A stretch of DNA of 32,891 nt from NCBI GenBank assembly GCA_017308215.1, contig JAFKFQ010000381.1, positions 1 through 32,891 on the forward strand, in the 5' to 3' direction. The stretch is from a bacterium (GTDB lineage: Bacteria; Planctomycetota; Planctomycetia; Gemmatales; Gemmataceae). How positions within the stretch are numbered: position 1 is the stretch's first letter; each line of letters opens with the position of its first letter. Under the pieces are notes generated by a model. It made no database searches. It was not told the origin of the DNA and saw only the letters and a list, made by a program, of their open reading frames with translations. Positions 8,511-18,854 of the stretch are shown piece by piece. Made by a program: the position numbers and the translations under genes.

Positions 8511-8576
8511 ACGGCCCGGCACACGTTCCCCGGCGGGTGAAAGCCGCGCAGGAGATGTGTACCGGGCCGTTCCATT
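8511..8576 (+). terminator. Hairpin with T-rich tail after the 49-residue gene
   Basis: ACGGCCCGG (8511-8519) pairs with CCGGGCCGT (8562-8570), extended by CACAC/GTGT across a one-base bulge. An inner CGGC/GCCG stem lies in the long loop. The stem is followed by TCCATTTTCC, the only T-rich stretch nearby, which suits an intrinsic terminator for the unit that begins at the sigma-54 promoter. The long structured loop is more than a terminator needs. Confidence 0.5.
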
Positions 8577-8681
8577 TTCCCCGCCCCCCCTGTTTCACTT
8601 TCGCACATCCGGCCCGTGTTTCCTTCTGACCGGCAGGTTGTAAAACCCGACCGTCGCGCACCGCACCGCCGGGGGATGTTC

Positions 8682-9311
8682 ATGCCAGACGTTGCCGCGC
8701 TGGTCGAAGCACACGGGTACTGGGTGCTCGGGCTGGTCGTGCTGCTGGAGAACGCGGGCGTCCCGCTGCCCGGCGAGACGGCGCTCCTCGCGGCCGGCTA
8801 CCTGACCAGCCCGGACGGCGGCGGTCGGCTCCACCTCGGGGCGGTGGTCGCGGTCGCAGCCGTGGCGGCGGTACTCGGCGACAACCTCGGGTTCTGGCTC
8901 GGCCGGAAGGTGGCGCGCCCGCGGCTCGCGGCCGGGCGCGGCTTCCTGCTGTTGACCCCGGCGCGGATGCGGTTCGCCGAGGGCTACTTCCACCGCTACG
9001 GGGCGCCCACGGTGTTCATCGCGCGCTTCATCACCGGCCTGCGGGTCGTGGCCGGGCCGGCGGCGGGGGCGAGCGGGATGCGGTGGGACCGGTTCCTGGT
9101 GGCGAACGCGGCGGGGGCGGTGTGCTGGGCGGCGGCGATCGCGCTGGCGGGGCGGGCCGGCGGGCACGTGTGGGAGTGGGTCCGCGACCAGTTCGGCGGG
9201 GCCGCCTGGGTCATCCTCGCGGCGGCCGTCGGGGCGTTCGTCGTGTGGCACTACCTGCGGAAGCGACCGCCTGCGGAAGCGATTCGAACCACGCCCGGTA
9301 CGGGGTGTTGA
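8682..9311 (+). CDS. DedA/SNARE-associated family membrane protein
   Basis: 209 residues with several membrane segments. The family signature LLENAGVPLPGETALLAAGYL lies near the N-terminus, followed by GAVVAVAAVAAVLGDNLGFWLGR, the paired YFHRYGAPTVFIARFITGLR loop and GPAAGASGMRWDRFLVANA. Bacterial DedA proteins take part in membrane-lipid handling (undecaprenyl-phosphate or other phospholipid flipping) and in pH and envelope homeostasis; the exact substrate here is unknown. ATG 8682 is chosen because GGGGGA lies 5 bases upstream; an ATG at 8676 would add two residues but overlaps that site. The last 101 bases overlap, tail to tail, the 127-residue gene on the other strand. Confidence 0.85.
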   Translation: MPDVAALVEAHGYWVLGLVVLLENAGVPLPGETALLAAGYLTSPDGGGRLHLGAVVAVAAVAAVLGDNLGFWLGRKVARPRLAAGRGFLLLTPARMRFAEGYFHRYGAPTVFIARFITGLRVVAGPAAGASGMRWDRFLVANAAGAVCWAAAIALAGRAGGHVWEWVRDQFGGAAWVILAAAVGAFVVWHYLRKRPPAEAIRTTPGTGC

Positions 9312-9594
9312 CAGCGAGGTGCCGGTTGTAGTCCGGTGACCCGTCGGCCCACCACACCGGCCCGCGCTCGCCGAGCCCGACCTTCACCGCGTCCACCCGG
9401 TGCCGGGCGGCAGCCCGATCGGCGGGCGTGGCGCCGGCCGTCCTACGGAGCGCGGCGCGAGCCCGGGAAAGAGCCGTCACAAGCCGGGCACGCTCGTTCT
9501 CCGACAGCGCCGGGTTCGACATCCGCCACAGCCGCCCGTGGACGACGAAGTAGCGACCGTCGGGCGTAACCGGGTGGGGCGGCGTCTTGGTCAC
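9211..9594 (-). CDS. Small conserved hypothetical protein (127 aa)
   Basis: A GTG at 9594 with GGAGG 5 bases upstream starts a protein beginning MTKTPPHPVTPDGRYFVVHG, then RLWRMSNPALSENERARLV, a helical stretch, and GLGERGPVWWADGSPDYNRH and NTPYRAWF. I recognise this layout (PDGRY.VV.GRLWR.SNP, GPVWW.DG.PD.NR, NTPYA.W) from small uncharacterised proteins in many bacteria, with no known function. The protein should end soon after NTPYRAWFESL; the last 20 or so Arg/Pro-rich residues are read through the DedA gene on the other strand and may be a recent extension. It follows the 222-residue membrane protein gene on the same strand after 74 bases. Confidence 0.72.
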   Translation of the reverse strand: MTKTPPHPVTPDGRYFVVHGRLWRMSNPALSENERARLVTALSRARAALRRTAGATPADRAAARHRVDAVKVGLGERGPVWWADGSPDYNRHLAVNTPYRAWFESLPQAVASAGSATRRTPRRPPRG

Positions 9595-9668
9595 GACAAC
9601 CTCCGACGGCGGGCGGGACCGCGCGGAGGGGTTCAGCAGTTCCGGTGCCCGTCGAGGACCGCCGGCGG

Positions 9669-10337
9669 TCACGCGGCGACGTTCGGCGTCTGCCCGGTCG
9701 CGTCGAAGTACGCCTGTCGAACGCGGTCGAGGACGACGGTGCTCTCGGTCACCCGATCGACAATCACCGGCCCGGCCAGCGCGTACCAGAAGGAGATGGC
9801 GACGGGGAGCAGGACGGTGGACAGGACGGCCGTCAGGATGAGGGTGACGGCGAGGCCGGTATCGTCCGTCCCCATCGTCCGACGGGTGACCACGACCGCC
9901 CACGCCCACAGGGCGACGAGCGCGACGGCCGTCGCCGCCCCGGCCCAGACGAACCGCGCCCGGAACCGGCGGTGGCGGTCGCAGGTGGTGACGACGACCC
10001 GCGTGGTCGGCGGGTCTTTCGGCGGCGCGGGCTTCGGAGCGGGCGGGGTGGCGGGGCGGGTAAAGTAGCGGGCGACCGCCACCACCGCGGCCCCGATCGC
10101 CTTGACGAGTTCCCACAGCACCAGCGGGAAGAGCAGCAGACCGACGACCGCGGACACCGGGTCGTCGCCGCCCGGGACCGGCACCACGTCGCCCCCGCCA
10201 CCGCCGCCGCGCTCGGGCCGGCGGTTCGCCTCGCGCCACTCGTGCGCGGTGGTCGCCGGCGCCCCGCAGTACATGCACACCATCGGCGACGGGGCGACGG
10301 CCTTACGGGACACGATCAGTTCGGGCATCCGGTTCAT
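9669..10337 (-). CDS. Hypothetical membrane protein with N-terminal CxxC motif
   Basis: 222 residues. The N-terminus has a small CMYCG motif (Cys21, Cys24) followed by a Gly-rich linker of six glycines. One hydrophobic segment is at about 60-90 (VVGLLLFPLVLWELVKAIGA). A Pro-rich cytoplasmic-type stretch (TPPAPKPAPPKDPP) follows, then two more hydrophobic segments (FVWAGAATAVALVALWAWAV and TLILTAVLSTVLLPVAISFW). Only one CxxC is present, so a full zinc ribbon is not formed unless other residues contribute. An ATG at 10328, nine bases after an AGG, is an alternative start that would drop three residues. It probably shares a transcript with the 127-residue gene. No family recognised. Confidence 0.6.
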   Translation of the reverse strand: MNRMPELIVSRKAVAPSPMVCMYCGAPATTAHEWREANRRPERGGGGGGDVVPVPGGDDPVSAVVGLLLFPLVLWELVKAIGAAVVAVARYFTRPATPPAPKPAPPKDPPTTRVVVTTCDRHRRFRARFVWAGAATAVALVALWAWAVVVTRRTMGTDDTGLAVTLILTAVLSTVLLPVAISFWYALAGPVIVDRVTESTVVLDRVRQAYFDATGQTPNVAA

Positions 10338-10500
10338 CCTGACAGGAGCGGAATAATCTTCATCGGCCGGCGGCCCGGCCCGCCGTCAATCTTCTCACGC
10401 CGCGCCCGCGACGCGCTTCTTGTAACACCCGTCGGTCATCCGGCCCCGGTCGGTGCGACTACTGGTAGGATGGGTCCGCACCACTCCGAAGGAGCGCGTC

Positions 10501-11760
10501 ATGCGGCGGCTCGTACTCTCCCTCGTACCGAGTGTGCTCATCGGTCTCGCGGGGTGCCAGATGGGTTCTCCTGCCGGCAACCCCGTTCCCCCCGGCCCCC
10601 CGCCGGTCGAGTGGTCGGCCGAGATGCAGGCGGTGGCCGACGGGAACAACTGGTTCGCCCTCGACCTGTACGCGAAACTCCGCGGGATGAAGGGGAACCT
10701 GTTCTTCTCCCCGTACAGCGCCCACACCGCCCTGGCGATGACCGCCGCCGGGGCGAAGGGCGCGACCCGCGACCAGACGGTGACGGTGCTTCACCTCCCG
10801 GCCGAGGAGCAGAAGGCCGGTGCGTCCGGCGACCTCGGCCGGTTCTACGCCCACCCGCGGGAGGACTACGAGCTCTCGGTCGCCAACGCCCTGTGGGGCC
10901 AAAAGGGGTACCCGTGGCGGCCCGAGTTCCTGGATCTCCAGCGGACGCGGTTCGGGGCCGGGTTCCGGGAGGCCGACTTCGCCACCGACCCGGAAGCCGA
11001 GCGGAAGCGGATCAACGGGTGGGTCGAGGAACAGACCCGCGACCGGATCAAGGAACTCCTTCGGGAAAGGCTGATCACGAACCGACACCGGATGGTGCTG
11101 GTCAACGCCGTCTACTTCAAGGGGGCGTGGAAGGACCAGTTCGACCCGAAGCAGACGCGCCCCCTCCCCTTCACCCAGGCCGACGGGACGAAGACGCCGG
11201 TCCCGATGATGCACCGGGAGGGCGGGTTCCGGCACTACGTCGAACCCCGGACGGACGGGAAGTGGGGGGCCGAGTTCCAGGTCGCGGAGCTGCCGTACAA
11301 AGGCGGCGAGCTGTCGATGGTCGTGCTGTTGCCCGGGACGCACGACGGCCTCCCCGCCCTGGAGGCCAAATTGACCGCCGACGCCCTCGCCGGCTGGCTG
11401 GCCAAGGCGAAAGACGCGGGTGAGGCGGATCTCGACCTGCCGAAGTTCCGGATCGAGACGGACGCCATGATGCTGAAAGACCCGCTCCAGCAACTGGGAA
11501 TGGTCGCGGCATTCGACCCGTTCGCCGCGGACTTCACCGGACTCCACACCGGGGGCGAGCAGCTGTTCGTGGACTTCGTGGTGCAGAAGGCGTTCGTGGA
11601 CGTGAACGAGGAGGGAACCGAGGCGGCCGCGGCGACGGCGGTGGGGGTGCGTGGCGACTCCGCCCGGCGCGGCTTCCAGGCGGACCACCCGTTCCTGTTC
11701 CTGATCCGGGACACCCAGCGCGGAACGATCCTGTTCCTGGGCCGGGTCGAGAAGCCCTGA
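10501..11760 (+). CDS. Serpin, lipoprotein-anchored protease inhibitor
   Basis: 419 residues. A lipoprotein signal ends at LIGLAGC (Cys19), so the protein is likely tethered to a membrane facing out. The serpin fold is clear: NLFFSPYSAHTALAMTAAGA, VNAVYFKGAWKDQFDPKQT, VAELPYKGGELSMVVLLPG, KAFVDVNEEGTEAAAATAV and the end HPFLFLIRDTQRGTILFLGR. Inhibitory serpins trap serine or cysteine proteases by inserting the cleaved loop into a beta-sheet. The hinge EEGTEAAAAT (370-379) with small residues at P12-P9 marks an inhibitory type. Counting from Gly372 as P15 gives P1 = Asp386 and P1' = Ser387. GGAG lies 8 bases before the ATG. The gene stands alone; the target protease is unknown. Serpins are patchy in bacteria, so horizontal origin is possible. 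Confidence 0.92.
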   Translation: MRRLVLSLVPSVLIGLAGCQMGSPAGNPVPPGPPPVEWSAEMQAVADGNNWFALDLYAKLRGMKGNLFFSPYSAHTALAMTAAGAKGATRDQTVTVLHLPAEEQKAGASGDLGRFYAHPREDYELSVANALWGQKGYPWRPEFLDLQRTRFGAGFREADFATDPEAERKRINGWVEEQTRDRIKELLRERLITNRHRMVLVNAVYFKGAWKDQFDPKQTRPLPFTQADGTKTPVPMMHREGGFRHYVEPRTDGKWGAEFQVAELPYKGGELSMVVLLPGTHDGLPALEAKLTADALAGWLAKAKDAGEADLDLPKFRIETDAMMLKDPLQQLGMVAAFDPFAADFTGLHTGGEQLFVDFVVQKAFVDVNEEGTEAAAATAVGVRGDSARRGFQADHPFLFLIRDTQRGTILFLGRVEKP

Positions 11761-11776
11761 CCCGGACGGGTCGTGC

Positions 11777-11848
11777 CTCGGTTTGGTGGGACCGGCGTCC
11801 CGCCGGTCGGAGCACGGACCGGCGGGAGGCCGGTCCCACCAAACCGAG
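11777..11848. repeat. Long palindromic intergenic repeat, copy 1
   Basis: CTCGGTTTGGTGGGACCGGC (11777-11796) is an exact inverted copy of 11829-11848. Inside it CCCGCCGGTC (11799-11808) pairs with GACCGGCGGG (11817-11826) around an 8-base loop, giving a stem of about 30 pairs with one two-base mismatch. The core GGTGGG(A/G)CCGGCGTCCCGCCGG(T/C)C recurs at 25984-26006. The element lies between the serpin gene and czcA, which converge, so it could stop transcription from both sides. No T-tract. It may be a REP- or MITE-like sequence; no transposase is attached. Confidence 0.75.
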
Positions 11849-11937
11849 CCGCCGGACGGGATGACGGCCCCGCCCCAGCCGACCCGAGGTGCGGTGGGCG
11901 TTCTCGGTCAGAATCTCGTCGCACGCTTTCAGGCGGG

Positions 11938-15030
<3,093 letters not shown>

Positions 15031-15056
15031 GGGGTGACCTCCGTGTGGGTGAGGGG

Positions 15057-16547
15057 TCAGTCCCCGGCCAACTGGTCGCGGTACAGCTCCGACTTCAGCA
15101 CGAACCCGCCGGCGACGGCGATCACGTCGCCCGGCCGCAGCCCGGCCGTCACCTCCATCCGGTCCCCGGCCTCCCGGCCGAGTTCCACGTCCGCCCGGCG
15201 GAACTCGTCGGCCCCGTGCAGGACGAACACGAACGCCGCCCCCTGGTACCGCTGGACGGCCGCGGCCGGGACGTGGACGACCGGGGCCGCGGTGCCGCGC
15301 GGCAGGCCGACCTCGACGTACATCCCCGGTTTCAGCGCCCGGTCCAGGTTCGCGGCCGTCGCCGTCACCGTGACGGCCCGGGAGGCGCGGTCCACGAGGT
15401 CGCCGGCGTAGAGGACGGCGGCCGGGCGCTCGCCGACGCCGGCGGCCGGGGCGCGGAACACGAGCCCGCGGCCGCCCAGGCCGCGGAGTAGTGGCAGGTC
15501 GGCCTCGAAGGCGTCGGCCTGGACCCACACGGCCGAGAGGTCGGCGACCTGGAACAGCTGGAACTGCGCCGTCACCCGCTCAGACCGGACGGCGTGCTTC
15601 TCCACGACCGTGCCGGCGAACGGGGCGGTGATCTCGAACCGGGCCGCGGCCGGCCCCTCCCGGACCGGGTCCATCGCGTCGACCTGCGCGGGCGAGTAGC
15701 CGAGCGTCAGCAGTCGGGTGCGGGCCACGTCGTGCGCGGCGGCCGCCTCCTGGAGCTTCAGGTCGGCGGCGCGGGCCTGCTGCCGGGCCTGGAACCGCAA
15801 CTCCTCGCGGAGGGCTTGAAACCCGGCCTCGGCGGCGGCGAGCGCGGTCTCGTTCTTCTCCCGGGTAATCCCCGGGATGACCCCGGCACTCGCCTTGTCC
15901 GCCTCGGTCTGGGTGCGGAGGAGGTTGCGGGTGGTGTACGCCGCCATCAACTGCTGCCGGCGGTCGCCGACGGGCCGGTCCTTGAATGCCGCGTCGATCT
16001 CGGCCGCGGTCTTCCCGGCCGTGATTGCCGTGAGCAGTGCCTCCGTGTTGGCGGCGGTCGTCCGCGCCCACGCCTCCCGCTCCCGCTCGGCGGCGAGGGC
16101 GACCCGCGCGGTCACGAGGTCGAGCTTCGCCTGGCCGACCTCCTTGCTGTCGATCACGGCGAGCACCTGCCCGGCCGCCACGTCCTCGCCGAGCCGGACA
16201 CGGACCTCGCGGACCACCCCCTCGACCGGCGGGGAGATGTGGGCGACGCGGTCGTCGTCCACCGCGACCCGGCCGGTCCGCCAGGCGTGGTCGGCGAGCG
16301 GGGACGCGGCGACCGCCTCCGTCTTCACGCCGGCGGCCTCCCACCGGTTGGGGGCGAAGTGGACCGAGGTGGGTTCCGCCTCGGCGGCCGGCGCGGCGGG
16401 CGGGGCTGCCGGGGCAGGCGAAGGCGAGAGGGCACGGGCGCCGACGACACCGACGGCCACGCCGAGCGGCAGGAGGAGCCAGATGACCGCCGCACGGAAC
16501 GGGTGCCGGCGCGGCCGCGCGGCCGGCGGGGGAGCAACAACGGACAT
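15057..16547 (-). CDS. czcB: Efflux RND periplasmic adaptor, CzcB family
   Basis: 496 residues. A membrane anchor (FRAAVIWLLLPLGVAVGVVG, about 22-41) is followed by an Ala/Pro linker. Then come the membrane-fusion-protein order of domains: a barrel-sandwich half (VAHISPPVEGVVREVRVRLG, EDVAAGQVLAVIDSKEVGQA), a long coiled-coil hairpin rich in Ala/Glu/Arg (about 145-290), the second half (FEITAPFAGTVVEKHAV) and beta-barrel domains (AVWVQADAFEADLPLL, LKPGMYVEVGLP). It links the CzcA pump to an outer-membrane channel. The hairpin is longer than usual. ATG 16547 has GAGGG 8 bases upstream; an in-frame start at 16562 would add five residues. No His-rich N-terminal metal site is seen in it, but the preceding gene encodes a His-rich protein. 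Confidence 0.88.
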   Translation of the reverse strand: MSVVAPPPAARPRRHPFRAAVIWLLLPLGVAVGVVGARALSPSPAPAAPPAAPAAEAEPTSVHFAPNRWEAAGVKTEAVAASPLADHAWRTGRVAVDDDRVAHISPPVEGVVREVRVRLGEDVAAGQVLAVIDSKEVGQAKLDLVTARVALAAEREREAWARTTAANTEALLTAITAGKTAAEIDAAFKDRPVGDRRQQLMAAYTTRNLLRTQTEADKASAGVIPGITREKNETALAAAEAGFQALREELRFQARQQARAADLKLQEAAAAHDVARTRLLTLGYSPAQVDAMDPVREGPAAARFEITAPFAGTVVEKHAVRSERVTAQFQLFQVADLSAVWVQADAFEADLPLLRGLGGRGLVFRAPAAGVGERPAAVLYAGDLVDRASRAVTVTATAANLDRALKPGMYVEVGLPRGTAAPVVHVPAAAVQRYQGAAFVFVLHGADEFRRADVELGREAGDRMEVTAGLRPGDVIAVAGGFVLKSELYRDQLAGD

Positions 16548-16576
16548 GGTCCGGTCCCTCACGGAACGGGGTGTGA

Positions 16577-16594
16577 CCGGGCGTTAGCGCCCGG
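16577..16594. other. Small intercistronic hairpin upstream of czcB
   Basis: CCGGGCG (16577-16583), loop TTAG, CGCCCGG (16588-16594) form a perfect 7-bp stem between the His-rich gene and czcB on the minus strand. Similar GGGCGTTAGCGCCC palindromes are, from memory, frequent in planctomycete intergenic DNA. It may adjust expression of czcB relative to the first gene; it lacks a T-tract. Confidence 0.35.
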
Positions 16595-16632
16595 CGGGTG
16601 GGGTGGGGGTGATGAAGCGAGGGGAACGCCGG

Positions 16633-17067
16633 CTACGAGCGGAGCACGCCGCTCCGGGCGCGGGAAACCAGCGGGCAAGACGTGTGGGAGGAGCGTGCGG
16701 CGTCAACGACCGGCGTTCGGCCGGCCGACGCGCGGAGAGTCGGGGGGTCGAACGGGGCGGACCCCGGATCGGGATCGACGACCCGGCCGTCGTCGGTGGG
16801 GGGAACGACCTGGCCCGCGGCGGGGTGAATCCCGGGGGTCGGGTCGCCACCGTCCCCGTCGTCCGACGACGGAGGCAGCTCGACCCCGAGCAGCACGAAA
16901 TGGTGGTGGTGGAGCGTCGGGTCGTGCGGGCAGGAGCAAGTGCGGACGACGACCCACCCGAACCCGTGGGAGTGACCGGCCGCCGCGGCGTGCCGGTGCC
17001 CGACGGCGGTCCCGGTCAGGACCACCGCAAGCCAGCACGCTAGCAGGGTTCTCCCTGGGTGCGTCAT
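16633..17067 (-). CDS. His-rich exported protein heading the czc operon
   Basis: 144 residues. The N-terminus MTHPGRTLLACWLAVVLTGT reads as a signal peptide, followed by histidine-rich clusters HRHAAAAGHSHG and CSCPHDPTLHHHHF, which suggest metal binding outside the cytoplasm. The second half is Pro/Asp-rich and looks disordered (PPSSDDGDGGDPTPG), ending with a basic Ser/Arg tail. It is the first gene after a good promoter and lies 85 bases before czcB, so it is probably part of the efflux operon and may buffer or deliver metal to the pump. No strong ribosome site precedes the ATG. No named family recognised; the metal-binding role is inferred from composition and position. Confidence 0.58.
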   Translation of the reverse strand: MTHPGRTLLACWLAVVLTGTAVGHRHAAAAGHSHGFGWVVVRTCSCPHDPTLHHHHFVLLGVELPPSSDDGDGGDPTPGIHPAAGQVVPPTDDGRVVDPDPGSAPFDPPTLRASAGRTPVVDAARSSHTSCPLVSRARSGVLRS

Positions 17068-17101
17068 GGTCGAAACCGGCGCCGAGAATTAGATCACGCT
17101 C

Positions 17102-17130
17102 AGTATACACCGGAAGCCGCGGTCGTGAAA
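17102..17130 (-). promoter_or_regulatory. Sigma-70 type promoter of the His-rich-czcB-czcA operon
   Basis: On the minus strand TTTCAC (17130-17125), a 17-base spacer and TATACT (17107-17102) form a good sigma-70-like promoter. Transcription would start near 17095, with a leader of about 28 bases to the ATG at 17067. No MerR-type long spacer or clear operator palindrome is visible, and no metal regulator gene is adjacent. Confidence 0.55.
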
Positions 17131-17660
17131 CCCGATACCGCTCTTGTGCGCGGTCCGGTTGAGGGTGTCTGGTCTGGGGGGACCGGTCGCCGCATCAGGC
17201 CGCTGTACCAACCACCAGCCAACTCACACCGGCCGTTCGCCGGGGCCGGCATCAGCCCGATCGAACCCCGGCGCCCAAGTAAAGCCGGTAGGCGCGTGCT
17301 TCGGCCGGGGTGCGGAGATGGTGCGAGGGTCAACCGACCACACCGCCCGACGCCACGGTCCATCTGTGCCAGAACGACACCCGCACACACGACCTGTGTC
17401 ACACTTCTCCACCCACGCGGCCCTCCGCCGACACGCGGCGGCGGGTTCGCCGCGCCCCAAGCCCCTTCCGTACCCGGCCATTGGCGGCGGTGACGGGCAG
17501 CCGTGCGTCTCCGGTACACCCCTTGCTCTGACCGCCGGCAGCCGAGCCGAACCCGACACGAGGGGCGACACGCGGGCGGAACCGATCCACCCTGCCCGGT
17601 GCCGCAGTTCGCCGCCGGCGTGCGGCACGTGTCCCTTTCACCTCAGCCCGTGGGGATGCC
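17131..17660. other. Gene-free interval between the czc operon and the DksA-like gene
   Basis: About 530 bases without a convincing gene. Open frames on both strands here give Arg/Pro-rich, low-complexity translations without start signals or domain motifs. The right end presumably holds the promoter of the DksA-like gene, which has GGGGA shortly before its ATG at 17661, but no clear -10/-35 pair was found. No RNA gene, repeat array or long palindrome recognised. Confidence 0.5.
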
Positions 17661-18230
17661 ATGCAACTGACCCTGACCGAGCCGGACGCCCGGACGCTCC
17701 GAAACCTACTCCTCGACTGCCTCGCCGGACTGGGCGGTGGCACTCGCCGGGCGGCGGACGACTCGCCCGACGGGCGGTACGAGTTGGCCCGCCGGAAGGT
17801 ACTTTGCGAGCGCCTGCTCTGGGAGCTTGGGGCCGACGACACCGCCTGCCCGCCCGACCGTAAGCCGGCGTGCACGGGGACCGCCTGCCGGTCGGGCTCC
17901 CGGCTGAGCGAGTCCGAGATCAACACATATCGGGCGCGACTGCGAGCGACGGAGGCGCGGCTCGGCGGGGCAGTCACCGCGCTCGAGAACGAGGCCCGGC
18001 ACCCCACCGCGTCCCCGCTCGACACGTCGGAAGAGGCCACCGCCCTGGTGCTGCTCCAGAGTGAGGGCGAGTCGCTCGCCGAGGTCGCCGCCGCCCTGAA
18101 CCGGATCGACCGCGGGACGTTCGGCCGGTGCGAGGGGTGCGGGAAGCCCGTCTCGAGGGCGCGGCTCGACGCGCTGCCGCACGCCCGGTTCTGCATCGCC
18201 TGCGCCCGCGCGGCCGGTGTCGCGGACTGA
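17661..18230 (+). CDS. DksA/TraR-type C4 zinc-finger protein
   Basis: 189 residues in two modules. Residues 1 to about 65 (LTEPDARTLRNLLLDCLAGL, then YELARRKVLCERLLWELG) look like a helical module I associate with planctomycete hypothetical proteins. From about 85 onwards a TraR/DksA-like part begins: a coiled-coil stretch (YRARLRATEARLGGAVTALE) and ALNRIDRGTFGRCEGCGKPV with Cys pairs spaced C-x2-C-x17-C-x2-C, the classic four-cysteine finger of DksA and TraR. These proteins bind the RNA polymerase secondary channel and alter promoter kinetics, often with ppGpp. The acidic DxxDxA tip of true DksA is not obvious, so activity may differ. It ends about 110 bases before hoxE on the same strand. 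Whether it affects the hydrogenase genes is unknown. Confidence 0.82.
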   Translation: MQLTLTEPDARTLRNLLLDCLAGLGGGTRRAADDSPDGRYELARRKVLCERLLWELGADDTACPPDRKPACTGTACRSGSRLSESEINTYRARLRATEARLGGAVTALENEARHPTASPLDTSEEATALVLLQSEGESLAEVAAALNRIDRGTFGRCEGCGKPVSRARLDALPHARFCIACARAAGVAD

Positions 18231-18241
18231 CCGCCGCGGCG

Positions 18242-18269
18242 TTGGCGTTCGGCCGGCGACCACTATACC
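18242..18269 (+). promoter_or_regulatory. Candidate promoter of the hox operon
   Basis: TTGGCG (18242-18247), a 16-base spacer and TATACC (18264-18269) resemble a sigma-70 promoter 70 bases before the hoxE ATG, just after the DksA-like stop codon. The same place also satisfies the minimal sigma-54 rule GG-N10-GC (GG 18244-18245, GC 18256-18257) but lacks the TT of the -12 box. An NtrC-type activator is encoded next to hypF, so the sigma-54 reading is tempting but weaker. Confidence 0.42.
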
Positions 18270-18338
18270 GGCCGGGAGCGAGCGCACGACCCGCGGATCG
18301 AGTCTCCCACGTTCACCCGCGACGGGTACGGAGGACCG

Positions 18339-18854
18339 ATGCCCACGCCGCAGCCCGCCGCCGCCCCGCCACACCCGAGCGGCGACAAGCGGTTCAAGTT
18401 GCTCGAAGTGGCCATGCGGAAGCACCAGTTCCGGGCCGACGCCCTGATCGAGGTGCTCCACGCGGCCCAACAACTCTTCGGCTACCTCGAGCTCGACCTG
18501 CTCCTGTTCGTCGCCCGCGGGCTCAAGCTCCCGCCGAGCCGGGTGTACGGCGTCGCCACCTTCTACCACTTCTTCTCGCTGAAGCCGCGGGGGAAACACA
18601 CCTGCGTCGTCTGTACCGGGACGGCGTGCTACGTGAAGGGGGCCGACGCGCTCCTCGCCGCGCTCCGGGCCGAGGCCGGCGTCGGCCCGGGCGAGACCAC
18701 CGCCGACGGCGTCCTCTCGGTCCTCACCGCCCGCTGCCTCGGGGCGTGCGGGGTCGCCCCCGCCGCCGTCCTCGACGGCACGGTGAAGGGGTACCAGACG
18801 CCCGCCACCCTCCTCGCCGACGTGAAAGGGTGGGTGACCGGTGGACCTCGCTGA
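18339..18854 (+). CDS. hoxE: NAD-reducing hydrogenase diaphorase subunit HoxE
   Basis: 171 residues of the NuoE/HoxE thioredoxin-like [2Fe-2S] family: [40 protein letters not shown], then CTGTAC (Cys92, Cys97) and CLGAC (Cys133, Cys137), which bind one [2Fe-2S] cluster. In bidirectional Hox hydrogenases HoxE works with HoxF and HoxU in the cytoplasm to pass electrons between NAD(H) or ferredoxin and the HoxYH hydrogenase. GGAGG before the ATG sets the start. It is the first gene of the operon and overlaps hoxF by 14 bases. The subunit type could also be complex I NuoE, but the downstream hoxY/hoxH genes settle it. Confidence 0.93.
   Translation: MPTPQPAAAPPHPSGDKRFKLLEVAMRKHQFRADALIEVLHAAQQLFGYLELDLLLFVARGLKLPPSRVYGVATFYHFFSLKPRGKHTCVVCTGTACYVKGADALLAALRAEAGVGPGETTADGVLSVLTARCLGACGVAPAAVLDGTVKGYQTPATLLADVKGWVTGGPR

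Noticed and set aside
8511..8576. A riboswitch or small structured RNA upstream of dedA.
   Set aside because: The fold has no recognisable riboswitch core, and the T-rich tail and place after the 49-residue gene fit a terminator better.
15031..15528. An N-terminal extension of CzcA by 166 residues.
   Set aside because: The extension is antisense/out-of-frame reading of czcB, is low-complexity, and the conserved N-terminus and ribosome site lie at 15030.
18244..18257. A sigma-54 promoter for hoxE.
   Set aside because: GG-N10-GC is met, but the TT of the -12 box and the AC of the -24 box are missing, and such a minimal match is frequent by chance in GC-rich DNA. Kept only as a weak alternative.
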